A stretch of 64,000 bases of DNA from Vannielia litorea (GCF_018424695.1 NZ_QTNQ01000003.1:1-64000); one strand, 5' to 3'. Shown: positions 15,684 to 24,523, numbered from the stretch's first letter. Notes: generated from the sequence alone by a model not told the origin. Translations and numbers: made by a program.

Positions 15684-16868
15684 TCACTCGGCGGCGATCG
15701 CGCCCTTGGCCTGCTGCGCCGCTGCAACCAACGCGCCGGAGATATAGTCCAGCTCCGCCTCGGTCAGCCGCGCGGGCAGGCGCACATCGCAGGCGCGCAT
15801 CAGCATCGCCCGGGTTTGCGGCAGTTCGGGCAGATCACAAAGGAACTGCCAGTTCCAGAAAGCGCGGGCATTGTCCTCGCTCATCCCGAAGACCTGCACC
15901 TTCACCCCCTGCGCGGCGGCAGCGGCGGTGAATTCGCCCACCTCGGCATCGCTCATGCCCACGAGGTTGAACTGGATCGAATCCGGCGCACGCAGTTCGC
16001 CCGGCAGCGGCGCGGGCACCTCCAGCCAGTCGCTCATGTTCAGCCGCGCGGCCACCCGGTCATGCCCGGCGCGGCCATCGCGCACCCGGCGAGCGACTTC
16101 GGCCAACTGCGGGCGGATGACGGCGGCGGAGAGGTTCTGCATCCGCATGTTGTAGAGCGGCAGCTTGTTCTGCCAGCGCTTGTAATGCGCCTCGAGCCCC
16201 ATGTTCTTCTTCCAGGCGTGCTCATAGGCGCCCGACATGATGACGGCGCGCGCGACCAGTTCGGCATCGTCGGTGACAAGGATGCCGCCTTCGCCCGCGT
16301 TCACCAGCTTGTAGCTCTGGAACGAGAAGCAGCCCACCTTGCCGATGGTGCCGATCTTGCGGCCATGCCAGACGGTGCCGAGCGAATGGGCCGCGTCTTC
16401 GACCACCGGCACCCCGGCGGCATCGGCCAGCGCCATGATGGCGTCCATGTCGGAGGTGTGCCCGCGCATGTGGGAGATCAGCACGCAGTCGACGCCGGGC
16501 AGCTTGGCCTCGAAATCCGTAAGGTCGACCCGGTAGTTCTCGCCCACCTCGCAGAGCACCGGCTCGCAATCGGCATGGACCACGGCGGAGGGGACTGCGG
16601 CAAAGGTAAAGGCCGGGATCAGCACCTTGGCCCCGCGCGGCAGGTCGAGCGCCTTCAGCGACAGGAACAGCGCGGCGGAGCAGGAGGAGACGGCCAGCGC
16701 ATAGGTGGCGCCCATCAGCTCGGCAAACTCGCGCTCCAGCAGGGCCACTGGCGCGTTTTCCGGTGCGGTGTAACGAAACAGGTCGCCCGATTGCAGCAGC
16801 CGGTCGATCTCGGCGCGCGCAGCCTCGGGGATGGGTTCGGCGTCGTAGACGTTGGGGGCCTGTGTCAT
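15684..16868 (-). CDS. DegT/DnrJ/EryC1/StrS-family aminotransferase
   Basis: The 394-residue PLP enzyme has the DegT family pattern: the SSCSAALFLSLKAL helix (61-74), PAFTFAAVPSAV (85-96), EDAAHSLG (157-164) and the lysine K187 in FSFQSYKLVNAGEGG. Members usually transaminate keto-sugars in surface polysaccharide or cofactor synthesis, but no sugar-nucleotide genes flank this copy. It lies downstream of, and in the same direction as, the gamma-glutamylation operon, separated by 350 bp, so it is probably a separate transcript. Its substrate is unknown. Confidence 0.8.
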   Translation of the reverse strand: MTQAPNVYDAEPIPEAARAEIDRLLQSGDLFRYTAPENAPVALLEREFAELMGATYALAVSSCSAALFLSLKALDLPRGAKVLIPAFTFAAVPSAVVHADCEPVLCEVGENYRVDLTDFEAKLPGVDCVLISHMRGHTSDMDAIMALADAAGVPVVEDAAHSLGTVWHGRKIGTIGKVGCFSFQSYKLVNAGEGGILVTDDAELVARAVIMSGAYEHAWKKNMGLEAHYKRWQNKLPLYNMRMQNLSAAVIRPQLAEVARRVRDGRAGHDRVAARLNMSDWLEVPAPLPGELRAPDSIQFNLVGMSDAEVGEFTAAAAAQGVKVQVFGMSEDNARAFWNWQFLCDLPELPQTRAMLMRACDVRLPARLTEAELDYISGALVAAAQQAKGAIAAE

Positions 16869-17218
16869 CGCTGCGTCCTCTTTCAGGTTTTCTGAAATGC
16901 TCTTTCAGGAAACATGTAGCTGAAAGCGCGGGCACGCCCAAGTGAAATTTCGATAACAGAGCCGTGGGGAGGAGGATGTTCTGCCATTCCGCCCGAAGGG
17001 TGGGACTTGTCCCGACTCCGCCTCCGCCACCCACGCAAGACGGGCAGAGCCAGCCCGCGGGATGGTGCACGCAACGCCAGTTTGGGGGCGCTTTATGGTT
17101 GGGTGGTCATCTGACCTCTGCGGTCGCCCTGACGTTGAAGAAGCACCAGCCCGGGGGGCGGGCTGGCGCTGCCCGGCGCCTTCGGCGCGCATCGGGCGGG
17201 CACACCTTCTCACCCGCG
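16869..17218. other. 350-bp intergenic region without a convincing gene
   Basis: No reading frame here shows a ribosome site with plausible protein composition. The side nearest 16869 must hold the leftward promoter of the DegT gene. Two hairpins near the other end (CCAGCCC/GGGCTGG at 17146-17166 and GCGCC/GGCGC at 17176-17188) could terminate the long leftward operon ending at 17219. A GGGACTTGTCCC palindrome at 17002-17013 resembles one at 38152-38169. Confidence 0.5.
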
Positions 17219-18526
17219 CTAAACCCCCAACCTGTCCCGCATCGCATACCACATCATCGCCGCCGTGGTGATCGGTGTGCGTAGCAATGGCCCGCCGGGG
17301 AAGGGCGGGGCAGGGAGCCGCGCCATCAGGTCGAAATCCCCGGGGTCGCCCCCCACCGCGCGGGCCATGATCTCGCCCGCCTTAGTCGCCAGCGCCACCC
17401 CGTGGCCGGAGTAGCCGCCCGCCGCCATCACGCCCGGCGCCGGTCGCATGAAGAGCGGCACCCGCTTCACCGTGATCCCCAGCGTACCGCCCCAGCCATG
17501 GGTGATCGGCACGCCTTCAAGCTGCGGAAAGATCTTCTCCATCGGCCCCCGCACCTTGGTGGCAATGTCGCGCGGAAAGCGGTAGCCATAGCTCTCGCCG
17601 CCGCCAAAGATCAGCCGCCCGTCGCCCGACAGCCGGAAATAGTTGATGACGAACTTGCTGTCAGCCACCGCCACGTTGCGCGGCATCACCTCCGCCGCGC
17701 GCGCGCCCAGCGGCTCGGTCGCCACCACGTAGTTGTTGATCGGCATGACCCGCGCCTGCACCTTCGGTGCTAGCCCCTCCATGTAGCCGTTGCACCCGAG
17801 GATCACATGATCGGCCAGCACCCGCCCGCGATCGGTGGCCACCAGCACGTGGTTGCCCTCCGGCGCGATCCGATGCACCTCGCTCATCTCGTGCAGGCTG
17901 GCCCCCGCTGCCTCGGCGCCTCGCGCGAGGCCAAAGGCATAGGCGAGCGGCTGGATGTGGCCGGCCACCCAATCCACCACGCCGCCCTTGTAAACCTCGG
18001 TGCCCACGAAGCGCCGCACCCCGGCCTCGTCCAGCACCTCCTGGCTTTCGTAGCCATAGTTCCGGCGCAGATATTCCGCATAGCGCGCGGCCTCCTCGGC
18101 CTCGCCCGCCTTCCAGAAGGAATGCAGCACGCCGGGCTGCCAATCGGCCTCCGGCGCCAGTTCCTCCACTAACCCGCGCACCAGCGCCACCGCCTCCTGC
18201 CCGATCCGCCAGTAGCCCTCCGCCGCCGCGCGGCCCAGCTTCGCCTCCAGCGCGTCCTGATGCATGTTCAGCCCTGGCGCGACCTGCCCGCCGTTGCGCC
18301 CGGAGGCCCCCCAGCCAACCCGCTGCGCCTCGACCAGAACCACCTTCGCCCCGGCGCGCGCCAGGTGCAGCGCCGCCGAAAGCCCGGTAAACCCGCCGCC
18401 CACCACGGCCACATCGGCCCGCAGCTCGCCCTTCAGCGCAGGGTAGGGGCCGGGCGCCTCCGCGCTGGCGGCATACCAGCTGGCAGCATGCTCGCCGCGT
18501 GTTCCGTTGGCGTAGAGCAGCCTCAT
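17219..18526 (-). CDS. FAD-dependent oxidoreductase, gamma-glutamylputrescine oxidase (PuuB)-like
   Basis: A 435-residue DAO-family flavoprotein with the Rossmann dinucleotide motif VVGGGFTGLSAALHLA (41-56) and a second FAD signature GWGASGRNGGQVAPG (71-85). PuuB oxidises gamma-glutamylated amines to the aldehyde, releasing ammonia and hydrogen peroxide. A GYSGHGVALATKAGE segment near the C-terminus completes the FAD fold. The start overlaps the stop of the PuuA-like gene by 4 bp (ATGA), implying translational coupling. Operon context with two glutamine synthetase-like ligases supports the gamma-glutamyl-amine role; the amine is not identified. Confidence 0.8.
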   Translation of the reverse strand: MRLLYANGTRGEHAASWYAASAEAPGPYPALKGELRADVAVVGGGFTGLSAALHLARAGAKVVLVEAQRVGWGASGRNGGQVAPGLNMHQDALEAKLGRAAAEGYWRIGQEAVALVRGLVEELAPEADWQPGVLHSFWKAGEAEEAARYAEYLRRNYGYESQEVLDEAGVRRFVGTEVYKGGVVDWVAGHIQPLAYAFGLARGAEAAGASLHEMSEVHRIAPEGNHVLVATDRGRVLADHVILGCNGYMEGLAPKVQARVMPINNYVVATEPLGARAAEVMPRNVAVADSKFVINYFRLSGDGRLIFGGGESYGYRFPRDIATKVRGPMEKIFPQLEGVPITHGWGGTLGITVKRVPLFMRPAPGVMAAGGYSGHGVALATKAGEIMARAVGGDPGDFDLMARLPAPPFPGGPLLRTPITTAAMMWYAMRDRLGV

Positions 18527-19878
18527 ACGTTCAGCAGCAGGTGCTCACGCTCCCATGGCGAGATCACCTGCATGAAGCCCTTGTATTCCAACCGCTTCAC
18601 CGCGAGGTAATTCTTGCAGAAGGCGGGCGAGACCAGCTCGTGCAGCGCCTCGTCCTCCTCGAAGAGGTCCAGCGCCTCGCCCAGCGTCGTCGGAATCTCG
18701 GCCTCCTGGGTGTAGGCCTCGGCGGTGAACTCCTCGGTCGGTGCGATCTTGTTGCGCAGGCCCAGAAGGCCGCAGGCCAGCGAGGCGGCCAGCCCGAGGT
18801 AGGGGTTGCAATCCATCCCCGGCAGGCGGTTTTCGATCCGCCGGGCTTCCGGCCCGCTCACCGGCACACGCAGGCCGGTGGTGCGGTTGTCGCGCCCCCA
18901 GCTGAGGTTGATCGGCGCGGCATAGTCCGGCACGTAGCGGCGATAGCTGTTCACGTAAGGCGCAAAAAGCGCCACGGCGGCGGGCAGGTGCCGTTGCAGC
19001 CCGCCGATGAAATGCGCGAATGCCTCGCTCTCGCTGCCGTCGGGGTTGGAAAAGATGTTCCGCCCGGTCTTCGCCTCCACCACCGAGTGGTGGATGTGCA
19101 TCGCGCTGCCCGGCTCGTCCTGGATCGGCTTGGCCATGAAGGTGGCATAGCTGTCATGCCGGAAGGCCGCCTCGCGGATCATCCGCTTGAAATAGAAGAT
19201 CTCGTCGGCCAGCAGCACCGGGTCGCCGTGTCGCAGGTTGATCTCGATCTGCCCGGCCCCGCCCTCCTGCAAGATGCCGTCGATCTCGAAGCCCTGCGCC
19301 TCGGCGAAATCGTAGATGTCGTCGATCACCGCGCCGAAATCGTCGATCGCGGCCATCGAATAGGCCTGCCGCGCCGCCGCCCGCCGCCCGGTGCGGCCCA
19401 TGGGGGGCTGAATCTCGTGGCCGGGGTCCACGTTGGGCGCGACGAGGTAAAACTCCATCTCCGGCGCCACCACCGGCGTCAGCCCCATCTCCTCGTAAAG
19501 CGCGACCACCTTCTTGAGCACGTTGCGCGGGGCCACCGGCACCGGGTTGCCCTGCTGGTCGTTGATGTCGTGGATCACCTGAAGCGTGATGTCGGCGGTC
19601 CAAGGTGCTGCCGTCGCGGTGGAGTAATCGGGTGTCAGCACCATGTCGGGCTCGGTGAAGGGCTGGCCCTCAAGGTCGGCCCATTCGCCGGTGATTGTCT
19701 GCTGGAAGATCGAGTTGGGCAGGTAGAAATGGGTCTGCCGGGCAAACTTGCTGGCCGGAGCCGCCTTGCCGCGCGCCACGCCGGCAAGATCGCCCACGAT
19801 GCACTCCACCTCGTCAAGCCGTCGGCCCTCAATGTAGGCGCGCGCCGCCTCGGGCAGCTGGTCACGGTAGTCCTTCAT
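18523..19878 (-). CDS. Glutamine synthetase-like gamma-glutamyl-amine ligase (PuuA-like)
   Basis: The 451-residue protein is a type-I-like glutamine synthetase homologue of the PuuA/GlnT class. It contains the metal-site strand PEMEFYLVAPN near residue 140, GAGQIEINLRHGDP, MHIHHSVV and the ATP-site PINLSWGRDNRTTGLRVP. No adenylylation-type regulatory tail is obvious. Such enzymes attach glutamate to an amine (putrescine, ethylamine and similar) using ATP. The gene overlaps its neighbours by 4 bp on both sides (ATGA junctions), so amidotransferase, ligase and oxidase form a tightly coupled set. Confidence 0.85.
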   Translation of the reverse strand: MKDYRDQLPEAARAYIEGRRLDEVECIVGDLAGVARGKAAPASKFARQTHFYLPNSIFQQTITGEWADLEGQPFTEPDMVLTPDYSTATAAPWTADITLQVIHDINDQQGNPVPVAPRNVLKKVVALYEEMGLTPVVAPEMEFYLVAPNVDPGHEIQPPMGRTGRRAAARQAYSMAAIDDFGAVIDDIYDFAEAQGFEIDGILQEGGAGQIEINLRHGDPVLLADEIFYFKRMIREAAFRHDSYATFMAKPIQDEPGSAMHIHHSVVEAKTGRNIFSNPDGSESEAFAHFIGGLQRHLPAAVALFAPYVNSYRRYVPDYAAPINLSWGRDNRTTGLRVPVSGPEARRIENRLPGMDCNPYLGLAASLACGLLGLRNKIAPTEEFTAEAYTQEAEIPTTLGEALDLFEEDEALHELVSPAFCKNYLAVKRLEYKGFMQVISPWEREHLLLNV

Positions 19879-20570
19879 GCGTCGGCCTCCTGCCAGTCAC
19901 GCTCAGCCTTGAAGAAATCCGCGATGTCATTGCCCAGTCGGGCGTTGTCGACCGGCGCATCCAGCATCTTCTGGGCGTAAGCCAGCCGAGCCTCGGGCAC
20001 CGTGCCGCCGCGCACGTTGATGAGGCCCTGTATCATCTTGCGGTCAAACTCAGGGTGCGCCTGAACGCTCAGGATCTTGTCGCCATAGAGAAACGCCGCG
20101 TGCTCGCAGAACTTGTTGGACGAGATGGTCACGGCCTCCCTCGGCGGCTCTACCACCTGATCCTGGTGCCAGGCGTTCAGCGCCACCACCTCGTTGCCCC
20201 AGAGATACTCCTGTCGGCCCACGCCCCAACCTTTCTCGCTCTGCTCCACCTTGCCCCCCAGCGCCTGGGCGATCACCTGGTGGCCAAAGCAGATGCCGAC
20301 CATCGGCTTCGGCGCGGCGTAGACGGCGCGGATGATCTGCTCCAGCGGCTCGATCCATGGCTCGTCGGAATAGGCGGCATAGCGCGACCCGGTCACCAGC
20401 CAGCCGTCGGCGGCGTCGATGGAGTTGGGGAACTCCATGTCGCAGACGGCCCAATGGGCGAACTGAAAGCCGTGCCCCTCCAGCAGCTTGGCGTAGATTT
20501 CGGGGTAGTCGCCCGTGTGCGGTTGCAACTCGGGCGGGATGTGGCCGCATTGCAGAATGCCGATGAGCAT
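19875..20570 (-). CDS. Class I glutamine amidotransferase-like hydrolase
   Basis: This 231-residue single-domain GATase_1 protein has the nucleophile elbow GICFGHQ (Cys94) and the His-Glu pair in QAHPEF (H172, E174), so the triad is complete. It is the GuaA-type stand-alone class seen beside gamma-glutamyl-amine ligases. In this setting it may cleave a gamma-glutamyl bond (a PuuD-like role) or supply glutamate or ammonia, but it is not a PuuD orthologue by motif alone. GAAGGAGG precedes the ATG. It is separated from the upstream ligase gene by a palindromic repeat element. Confidence 0.8.
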   Translation of the reverse strand: MLIGILQCGHIPPELQPHTGDYPEIYAKLLEGHGFQFAHWAVCDMEFPNSIDAADGWLVTGSRYAAYSDEPWIEPLEQIIRAVYAAPKPMVGICFGHQVIAQALGGKVEQSEKGWGVGRQEYLWGNEVVALNAWHQDQVVEPPREAVTISSNKFCEHAAFLYGDKILSVQAHPEFDRKMIQGLINVRGGTVPEARLAYAQKMLDAPVDNARLGNDIADFFKAERDWQEADA

Positions 20571-20634
20571 GGGGGCCTCCTTCTGGCTGGCTAAACGGTA
20601 TTCTTCGGCGCAGGGGGCTGCAAGCGGTGGTTGG

Positions 20635-20706
20635 GGGCTGCTCTTCGGCCCTTGCGGTCCTCATCGCAGATGCGAGGAGGGGCCGGAGGGCCCCGAGGAG
20701 CTGCCC
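20635..20706. repeat. Palindromic dispersed repeat, copy A
   Basis: A ~72-bp imperfect inverted repeat that begins directly after the stop codon of the ligase gene at 20707 (read leftwards: TAG then GGGGCAGCTCCTCGG). Its outer arms GGCAGCTCCTCGG and CCGAAGAGCAGCC pair, and an inner dyad (CTCATCGCA / TGCGAGGAG) pairs within. The reverse complement matches copies at 27374-27445 and 63340-63408 over almost the whole length. It lies between two genes of the same operon. Confidence 0.85.
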
Positions 20707-22011
20707 CTAGACCGTCTCCAGACAAAGCAGCACCAAATCGTCCCGCGCCATGCCCTCGCAGCGCCGCAGCTCCTGCCGCTTGGTCCGGGTGAAACAGTCG
20801 ATCAGCCTCGGATGGAAGATCTCTGCCACTTCCGGGCTCTCGTCGAAGGCGTCAATCGCGCTGGCCCAATCGGTCGGCAGCTCGGGCAAGTCCTGCTCAT
20901 AGGCATTGCCGCTGATCGGCTCAGGCGGCACCGTGCCCGCCTCCATCCCGTTCAGCGCGGCCCCCAGCACGGCAGCCAGATGCAAGAAGGGGTTCGCATC
21001 GCCCCCCGCCACCCGGTGCTCGATCCGCCGCGCCTTGCCCGGCCCGGCGGGGATGCGAATGGCCGCAGTCCGGTTCTCATAGGCCCAGCTCGCCTGCACC
21101 GGGGCATGGGCACCGGGCACCAGCCGCTCGTAGCTGTTGGCGTGCGGTGCGAAGATCAGCATCGAGGCGGGCAGGGCGGCAAGGCACCCGGCCACGGCGC
21201 TGCGCAGCAAGTCGTTGCCCTGCTCGGAGCCATCGTCGAACACGTTGCGCCCGTCCTCATCCAGCACCGAGAAATGCACGTGCAACCCGTTGCCGGTGTC
21301 ATCCTCGAAGGGCTTGGCCATGAAGCTCGCCGCCATGTCGTGCCGCCGCGCCAGCCCCCGCGCCAGCTGCTTGAAGGCCCAGGCGCTCTCGGCCGCCCGT
21401 TCGGCCGCCTCATGGGTGAGCGACAGCTCGAACTGCCCCACACCCGCCTCCGAAATGGCGGCCTCTACGGGAATGCCCATCTCGTCGCAGCCGTCGTAGA
21501 GATCGGTGAAGAAATCGTCGAAGGCATCCAGCCCCAGGAGCGAGTTCACATCCGCCCGCCGCACCCGCCGCCCGGTGCGCGGGCTGATCGGCGCGCTCAG
21601 GGTGCCATCCACGTCATCGAGCAGATGAAACTCCATCTCGAAGGCTGCCTCCACCCGCCAGCCCTTCGCCGCATAGCGCTCCAGCACCCGTCCCAGCGCC
21701 CGCTGCGGGCAGCCCTCGAACGGCGCGCCGCTCTGCAAATGCATCCGCATCAGCCACAGCTCGCTGGGCCGGTCGATCCAGGGCAGGGCGAGTGGGCCGC
21801 GCGGGGAGGGGCGCAGCACCCCGTCCCGGTCGCCGCTCTTGAACACCAGCGGACTGTCCTCGATGTCCTCGCCCCAGAGATCGACGTTCAGCACTGAAAG
21901 CGGCAGCCGCGCCACGCCGCTCTCCAGCTTCTCGGCATAGCTCGCGGGCACCCGCTTGCCCCGCGCCTGCCCGTTGAGGTCAACGGCGCCAAAACGGATC
22001 GTCTCCTTCAT
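20707..22011 (-). CDS. Second glutamine synthetase-like gamma-glutamyl ligase
   Basis: The 434-residue paralogue of the ligase at 18523 shows the same catalytic blocks: AAFEMEFHLLDD, GVGQFELSLTHE, GLHVHFSVLDEDG and ASWAYENRTAAIRIP. Its N-terminal domain is shorter and diverged. It has the Arg/Asn residues of the ATP and glutamate sites, so activity is likely. Having two such ligases in one operon suggests two amine substrates or a hetero-oligomer. The start overlaps the permease stop by 4 bp (ATGA). A palindromic repeat follows the stop immediately. Confidence 0.82.
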   Translation of the reverse strand: MKETIRFGAVDLNGQARGKRVPASYAEKLESGVARLPLSVLNVDLWGEDIEDSPLVFKSGDRDGVLRPSPRGPLALPWIDRPSELWLMRMHLQSGAPFEGCPQRALGRVLERYAAKGWRVEAAFEMEFHLLDDVDGTLSAPISPRTGRRVRRADVNSLLGLDAFDDFFTDLYDGCDEMGIPVEAAISEAGVGQFELSLTHEAAERAAESAWAFKQLARGLARRHDMAASFMAKPFEDDTGNGLHVHFSVLDEDGRNVFDDGSEQGNDLLRSAVAGCLAALPASMLIFAPHANSYERLVPGAHAPVQASWAYENRTAAIRIPAGPGKARRIEHRVAGGDANPFLHLAAVLGAALNGMEAGTVPPEPISGNAYEQDLPELPTDWASAIDAFDESPEVAEIFHPRLIDCFTRTKRQELRRCEGMARDDLVLLCLETV

Positions 22012-22814
22012 CGGATCAACTGCGGCCTGAAGCGGAACTTTGCCCGCGTCTCCTGCGGCAGGTGCCGGTTCAGCCGCCGCCCGATCAGGCTGTACACCCC
22101 GATGATGCAGAGGGTGAGCAGGATGAAGTAGAACGCGAGGATCGGGTAGGGCACGAAGGGGTTGAACGTCTTGTCCGCGAAGTAGCTGGCATAATACAGC
22201 GCGTCCCCCGCCTGCTGCCGCGCCGGGAAGCCGCTGAAAAACACCAAGGTCGTGGTGTGGAACAGGAAGATCGCCTCGTTGGTATAGGCCGGCCACCCCA
22301 GCCGCATCATCGTGGGAAAGGTGATGCGCCGGAACCGCTTCCACCCGTGCAACCCGTAGGCATCCGCCGCCTCGATATCCCCCTTCGGGATCGACCGCAG
22401 CGCGCCATAGAATATCTCGCCCGAATATGCGGCGGTGTTGAGAAAGAGCACGATCACCGCCCCCAGCCATGCGGCGGTGAAACTGTCGAAAAAGGCGTAA
22501 GAGCCCTTAAGGGACAGAAAGACGAAATAGGCAAAAAAGCACTGGATGAAGAATGGAGTGCCTCGGAACAGTAGGATGAAGCCCTCCGCTGGCCATCGCA
22601 GCCAGGGCTGCGTCGAGGCTTTCCCGAGCGCCATCGTGATCGCCAGAATGAAGCCTGTTAACAGCGCGACAGTGCCGAAATATATGTTCCAGATCAGCCC
22701 GGACCCGATCAGCACGAAATGCTGGCAGAGCGTGAAATCCGATCGCGGCAGAAGTCTCTCCCCAAAACCGAGGGACCGGAAGGCGTAGTCGGCGATTGTT
22801 TCGTAGCAGCTCAT
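22008..22814 (-). CDS. Amino-acid-type (PAAT) ABC transporter permease
   Basis: A 268-residue inner-membrane permease with about five hydrophobic helices. The EAA-type cytoplasmic loop EAADAYGLHGWKRFRRITFPTMMR contacts the ATPase, and the RGTPFFIQCFFAYF segment is typical of HisM/ArtM/OccM-like permeases. The start at 22814 (MSCYETI) is chosen because it overlaps the upstream permease stop by 4 bp and removes a non-hydrophobic extension. It pairs with the permease at 22811 as a heterodimer for uptake of a polar, probably cationic, substrate. Confidence 0.88.
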   Translation of the reverse strand: MSCYETIADYAFRSLGFGERLLPRSDFTLCQHFVLIGSGLIWNIYFGTVALLTGFILAITMALGKASTQPWLRWPAEGFILLFRGTPFFIQCFFAYFVFLSLKGSYAFFDSFTAAWLGAVIVLFLNTAAYSGEIFYGALRSIPKGDIEAADAYGLHGWKRFRRITFPTMMRLGWPAYTNEAIFLFHTTTLVFFSGFPARQQAGDALYYASYFADKTFNPFVPYPILAFYFILLTLCIIGVYSLIGRRLNRHLPQETRAKFRFRPQLIR

Positions 22815-23695
22815 TTCGCCGTCTTTCTCTGCGCTTCTCCGGCGGCCGTCGCTTGCCCGCGCGAAAGTCGAAGCTGCAACCGACGCAGGACAGTTTCCGA
22901 CAAGAGAGTGAATCCCAGGTAGAAAATCAGCAGGGCCAAGAAGTACCACATGCGCCAATCTTCGTGCGGGTAGTCAGAAAACCGGGCCGTTCTCCTTTCG
23001 CCCAGCTCCCGTGCCCAGTAAACGATATCCTCGATCCCCAGAAGGAACAGCAGCGGCGTCGCCTTGATCAGCACCATCCAGGTGTTGGAGAGGCCGGGCA
23101 GGGCGTAGACCCACATCTGCGGCACCATCACCCGCCAGAAGCTCTGGCGCCGGGTCATGCCATAGGCCTCCGCCGTCTCCATCTGCGCCCGTGGCACCGC
23201 CTTCATGGCACCGAAGATCACGTTGGCGGCGAATGCCCCGAAGACGATGGCGAAGGTCAGCACCGCGAGCAGGAAGCCATAGGTTTCGTGCTGCCACTCG
23301 GGCGCGGTGTTCAACGGCAGCTTGGCGGCGGGGCAGACGAGAAAATCATTACCCTGCCGGATCGGCTGATCCCAGTCGGGGCATTTCACCTGATGGCGGG
23401 TCCACTCGAAGAACTGGTCCAGCGCGATGACGAAGAAAAGGAAGAAGGCCACGTCCGGCACGCCGCGCACGACGGAGATATAGGCCTTGCCGAACCAGCG
23501 CAGCGGCGCGATCAGCGAACGGGCCGCCATGGCGCCCAGGAAGCCGAACGCCAGCGCCGAGGGGGCCGCGATGGCCAGCAGCAAGAGCACCTTGCCGAAG
23601 GCCCAGTAGAACAGGAAGTGCACCCCCGTGGTGAGGTAGCAGCTCAGCCATGTCAGGCCTTCGAGCTCCTGGGGGTCTGTGCAGTATTCAAACAT
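22811..23695 (-). CDS. Amino-acid-type (PAAT) ABC transporter permease
   Basis: A 294-residue permease, somewhat longer than average because of a periplasmic insert of about 40 residues with two cysteines (VKCPDWDQP...FLVCPAAK). The EAA loop reads ETAEAYGMTRRQSFWRVMVPQMW, and a VRGVPDVAFFLFF motif matches HisQ/ArtQ-type partners. It is translationally coupled to the next permease. A strong hairpin lies upstream, between it and the binding-protein gene, which would lower permease expression relative to binding protein. Confidence 0.88.
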   Translation of the reverse strand: MFEYCTDPQELEGLTWLSCYLTTGVHFLFYWAFGKVLLLLAIAAPSALAFGFLGAMAARSLIAPLRWFGKAYISVVRGVPDVAFFLFFVIALDQFFEWTRHQVKCPDWDQPIRQGNDFLVCPAAKLPLNTAPEWQHETYGFLLAVLTFAIVFGAFAANVIFGAMKAVPRAQMETAEAYGMTRRQSFWRVMVPQMWVYALPGLSNTWMVLIKATPLLFLLGIEDIVYWARELGERRTARFSDYPHEDWRMWYFLALLIFYLGFTLLSETVLRRLQLRLSRGQATAAGEAQRKTAK

Positions 23696-23705
23696 CCGGG
23701 GTGCA

Positions 23706-23735
23706 GAGGGGCCGCCCTGCGCCGGGCGGCCCCTC
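23706..23735 (-). terminator. Strong intercistronic hairpin between binding-protein and permease genes
   Basis: A 12-bp perfect stem (GAGGGGCCGCCC / GGGCGGCCCCTC) with a 6-nt loop starts 14 bp past the binding-protein stop and ends 11 bp before the first permease start. No T-tract follows in the leftward direction, so it is more likely an attenuator or 3'-end stabiliser than a full stop. Confidence 0.7.
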
Positions 23736-23748
23736 GTGTCTCAAGGCG

Positions 23749-24489
23749 TTATTCGAAGGTCAGCGCCTGGTCGCCGAACCACTTCACGATCATCTCGTTC
23801 AGCGTCCCGTCGTCCTTCATCGTGCCGATCGCGGCGCTGAGCTTTTCCTTCAGCTCGGTGTCGCTTTCGCGCACGCCGATGCCAATGCCGCCGCCGAGCG
23901 GCACGTCATCCCCCACGAACATCAGCTCGCCGCTCGATTCCTCGACCACCGGCACGAGGTAGTCCTTGTCGGCAAACACCGCGTCGGCCTCGCCGTTGCG
24001 CACGGCGGCCACTGTCTCTTCCGGGGTGGCGAACTCGAGCAGCGTGGCGCCGCCCTCTGCGACGTGGCCGGCCTGGATGGTGGCCGTCTGCGCGGCGATC
24101 ACGCCGCCCTCGAGATCCACATCCTCCGAAGCGGCCACATAGCTCGACTCGCTGGGCGGGGTGTAGTTCTGGGTGAAGTCGATCACCTCGTCGCGCTCAT
24201 CGGTGATGCTCATGCCGGCCATGATGATGTCGTAGTTGCCGGACACCAGGTTGGGGATGATCGAATCCCAGTCGTTCTTCACCCACTCGCAGGTCAGCTC
24301 GGCGCGCTTGCACAACTCGTCGCCCAGCTCCTTCTCGAAGCCGTCGATCTCGCCCGCGTCGTTGATGAAATTGTAGGGCTCATAGGCGCCCTCGGTGCCG
24401 ATCCGCACCGTCATGGCATGGCTCTCGGCAAAGGCCGCGCCAGCGGTCAGGGCCATGGCCGTGCCAAGGCTCAGAATGGATTTCAACAT
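23749..24489 (-). CDS. ABC transporter periplasmic substrate-binding protein (SBP_bac_3)
   Basis: The 246-residue binding protein has a signal peptide (MLKSILSLGTAMALTAGAAFA, cleavage after about residue 21) and a family 3 solute-binding domain. Landmarks are VRIGTEGAYEPYNF, the DGFEKELGDELC strand, ITDERDEVIDFTQNY and FADKDYLVPV. One disulphide is possible from Cys residues near 65 and 74. It belongs to the lysine/arginine/ornithine/histidine-type group, which usually binds amino acids, opines or related amines. It sits between a second binding protein and the permeases. Confidence 0.88.
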   Translation of the reverse strand: MLKSILSLGTAMALTAGAAFAESHAMTVRIGTEGAYEPYNFINDAGEIDGFEKELGDELCKRAELTCEWVKNDWDSIIPNLVSGNYDIIMAGMSITDERDEVIDFTQNYTPPSESSYVAASEDVDLEGGVIAAQTATIQAGHVAEGGATLLEFATPEETVAAVRNGEADAVFADKDYLVPVVEESSGELMFVGDDVPLGGGIGIGVRESDTELKEKLSAAIGTMKDDGTLNEMIVKWFGDQALTFE

Positions 24490-24523
24490 GGTATAACTCC
24501 CGTTGGTCTTTGTTTTGCTTTGT

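Noticed and set aside
16964..17284. Proline-rich open frames in the 350-bp gap before the PuuB-like gene
   Set aside because: No ribosome site, no conserved motif, and composition explained by local GC-rich repeats.
20707..22470. A possible permease-ligase fusion read from an upstream start
   Set aside because: The extra N-terminal part is an out-of-frame reading of the permease gene. ATG 22011 with an ATGA overlap is the natural start.
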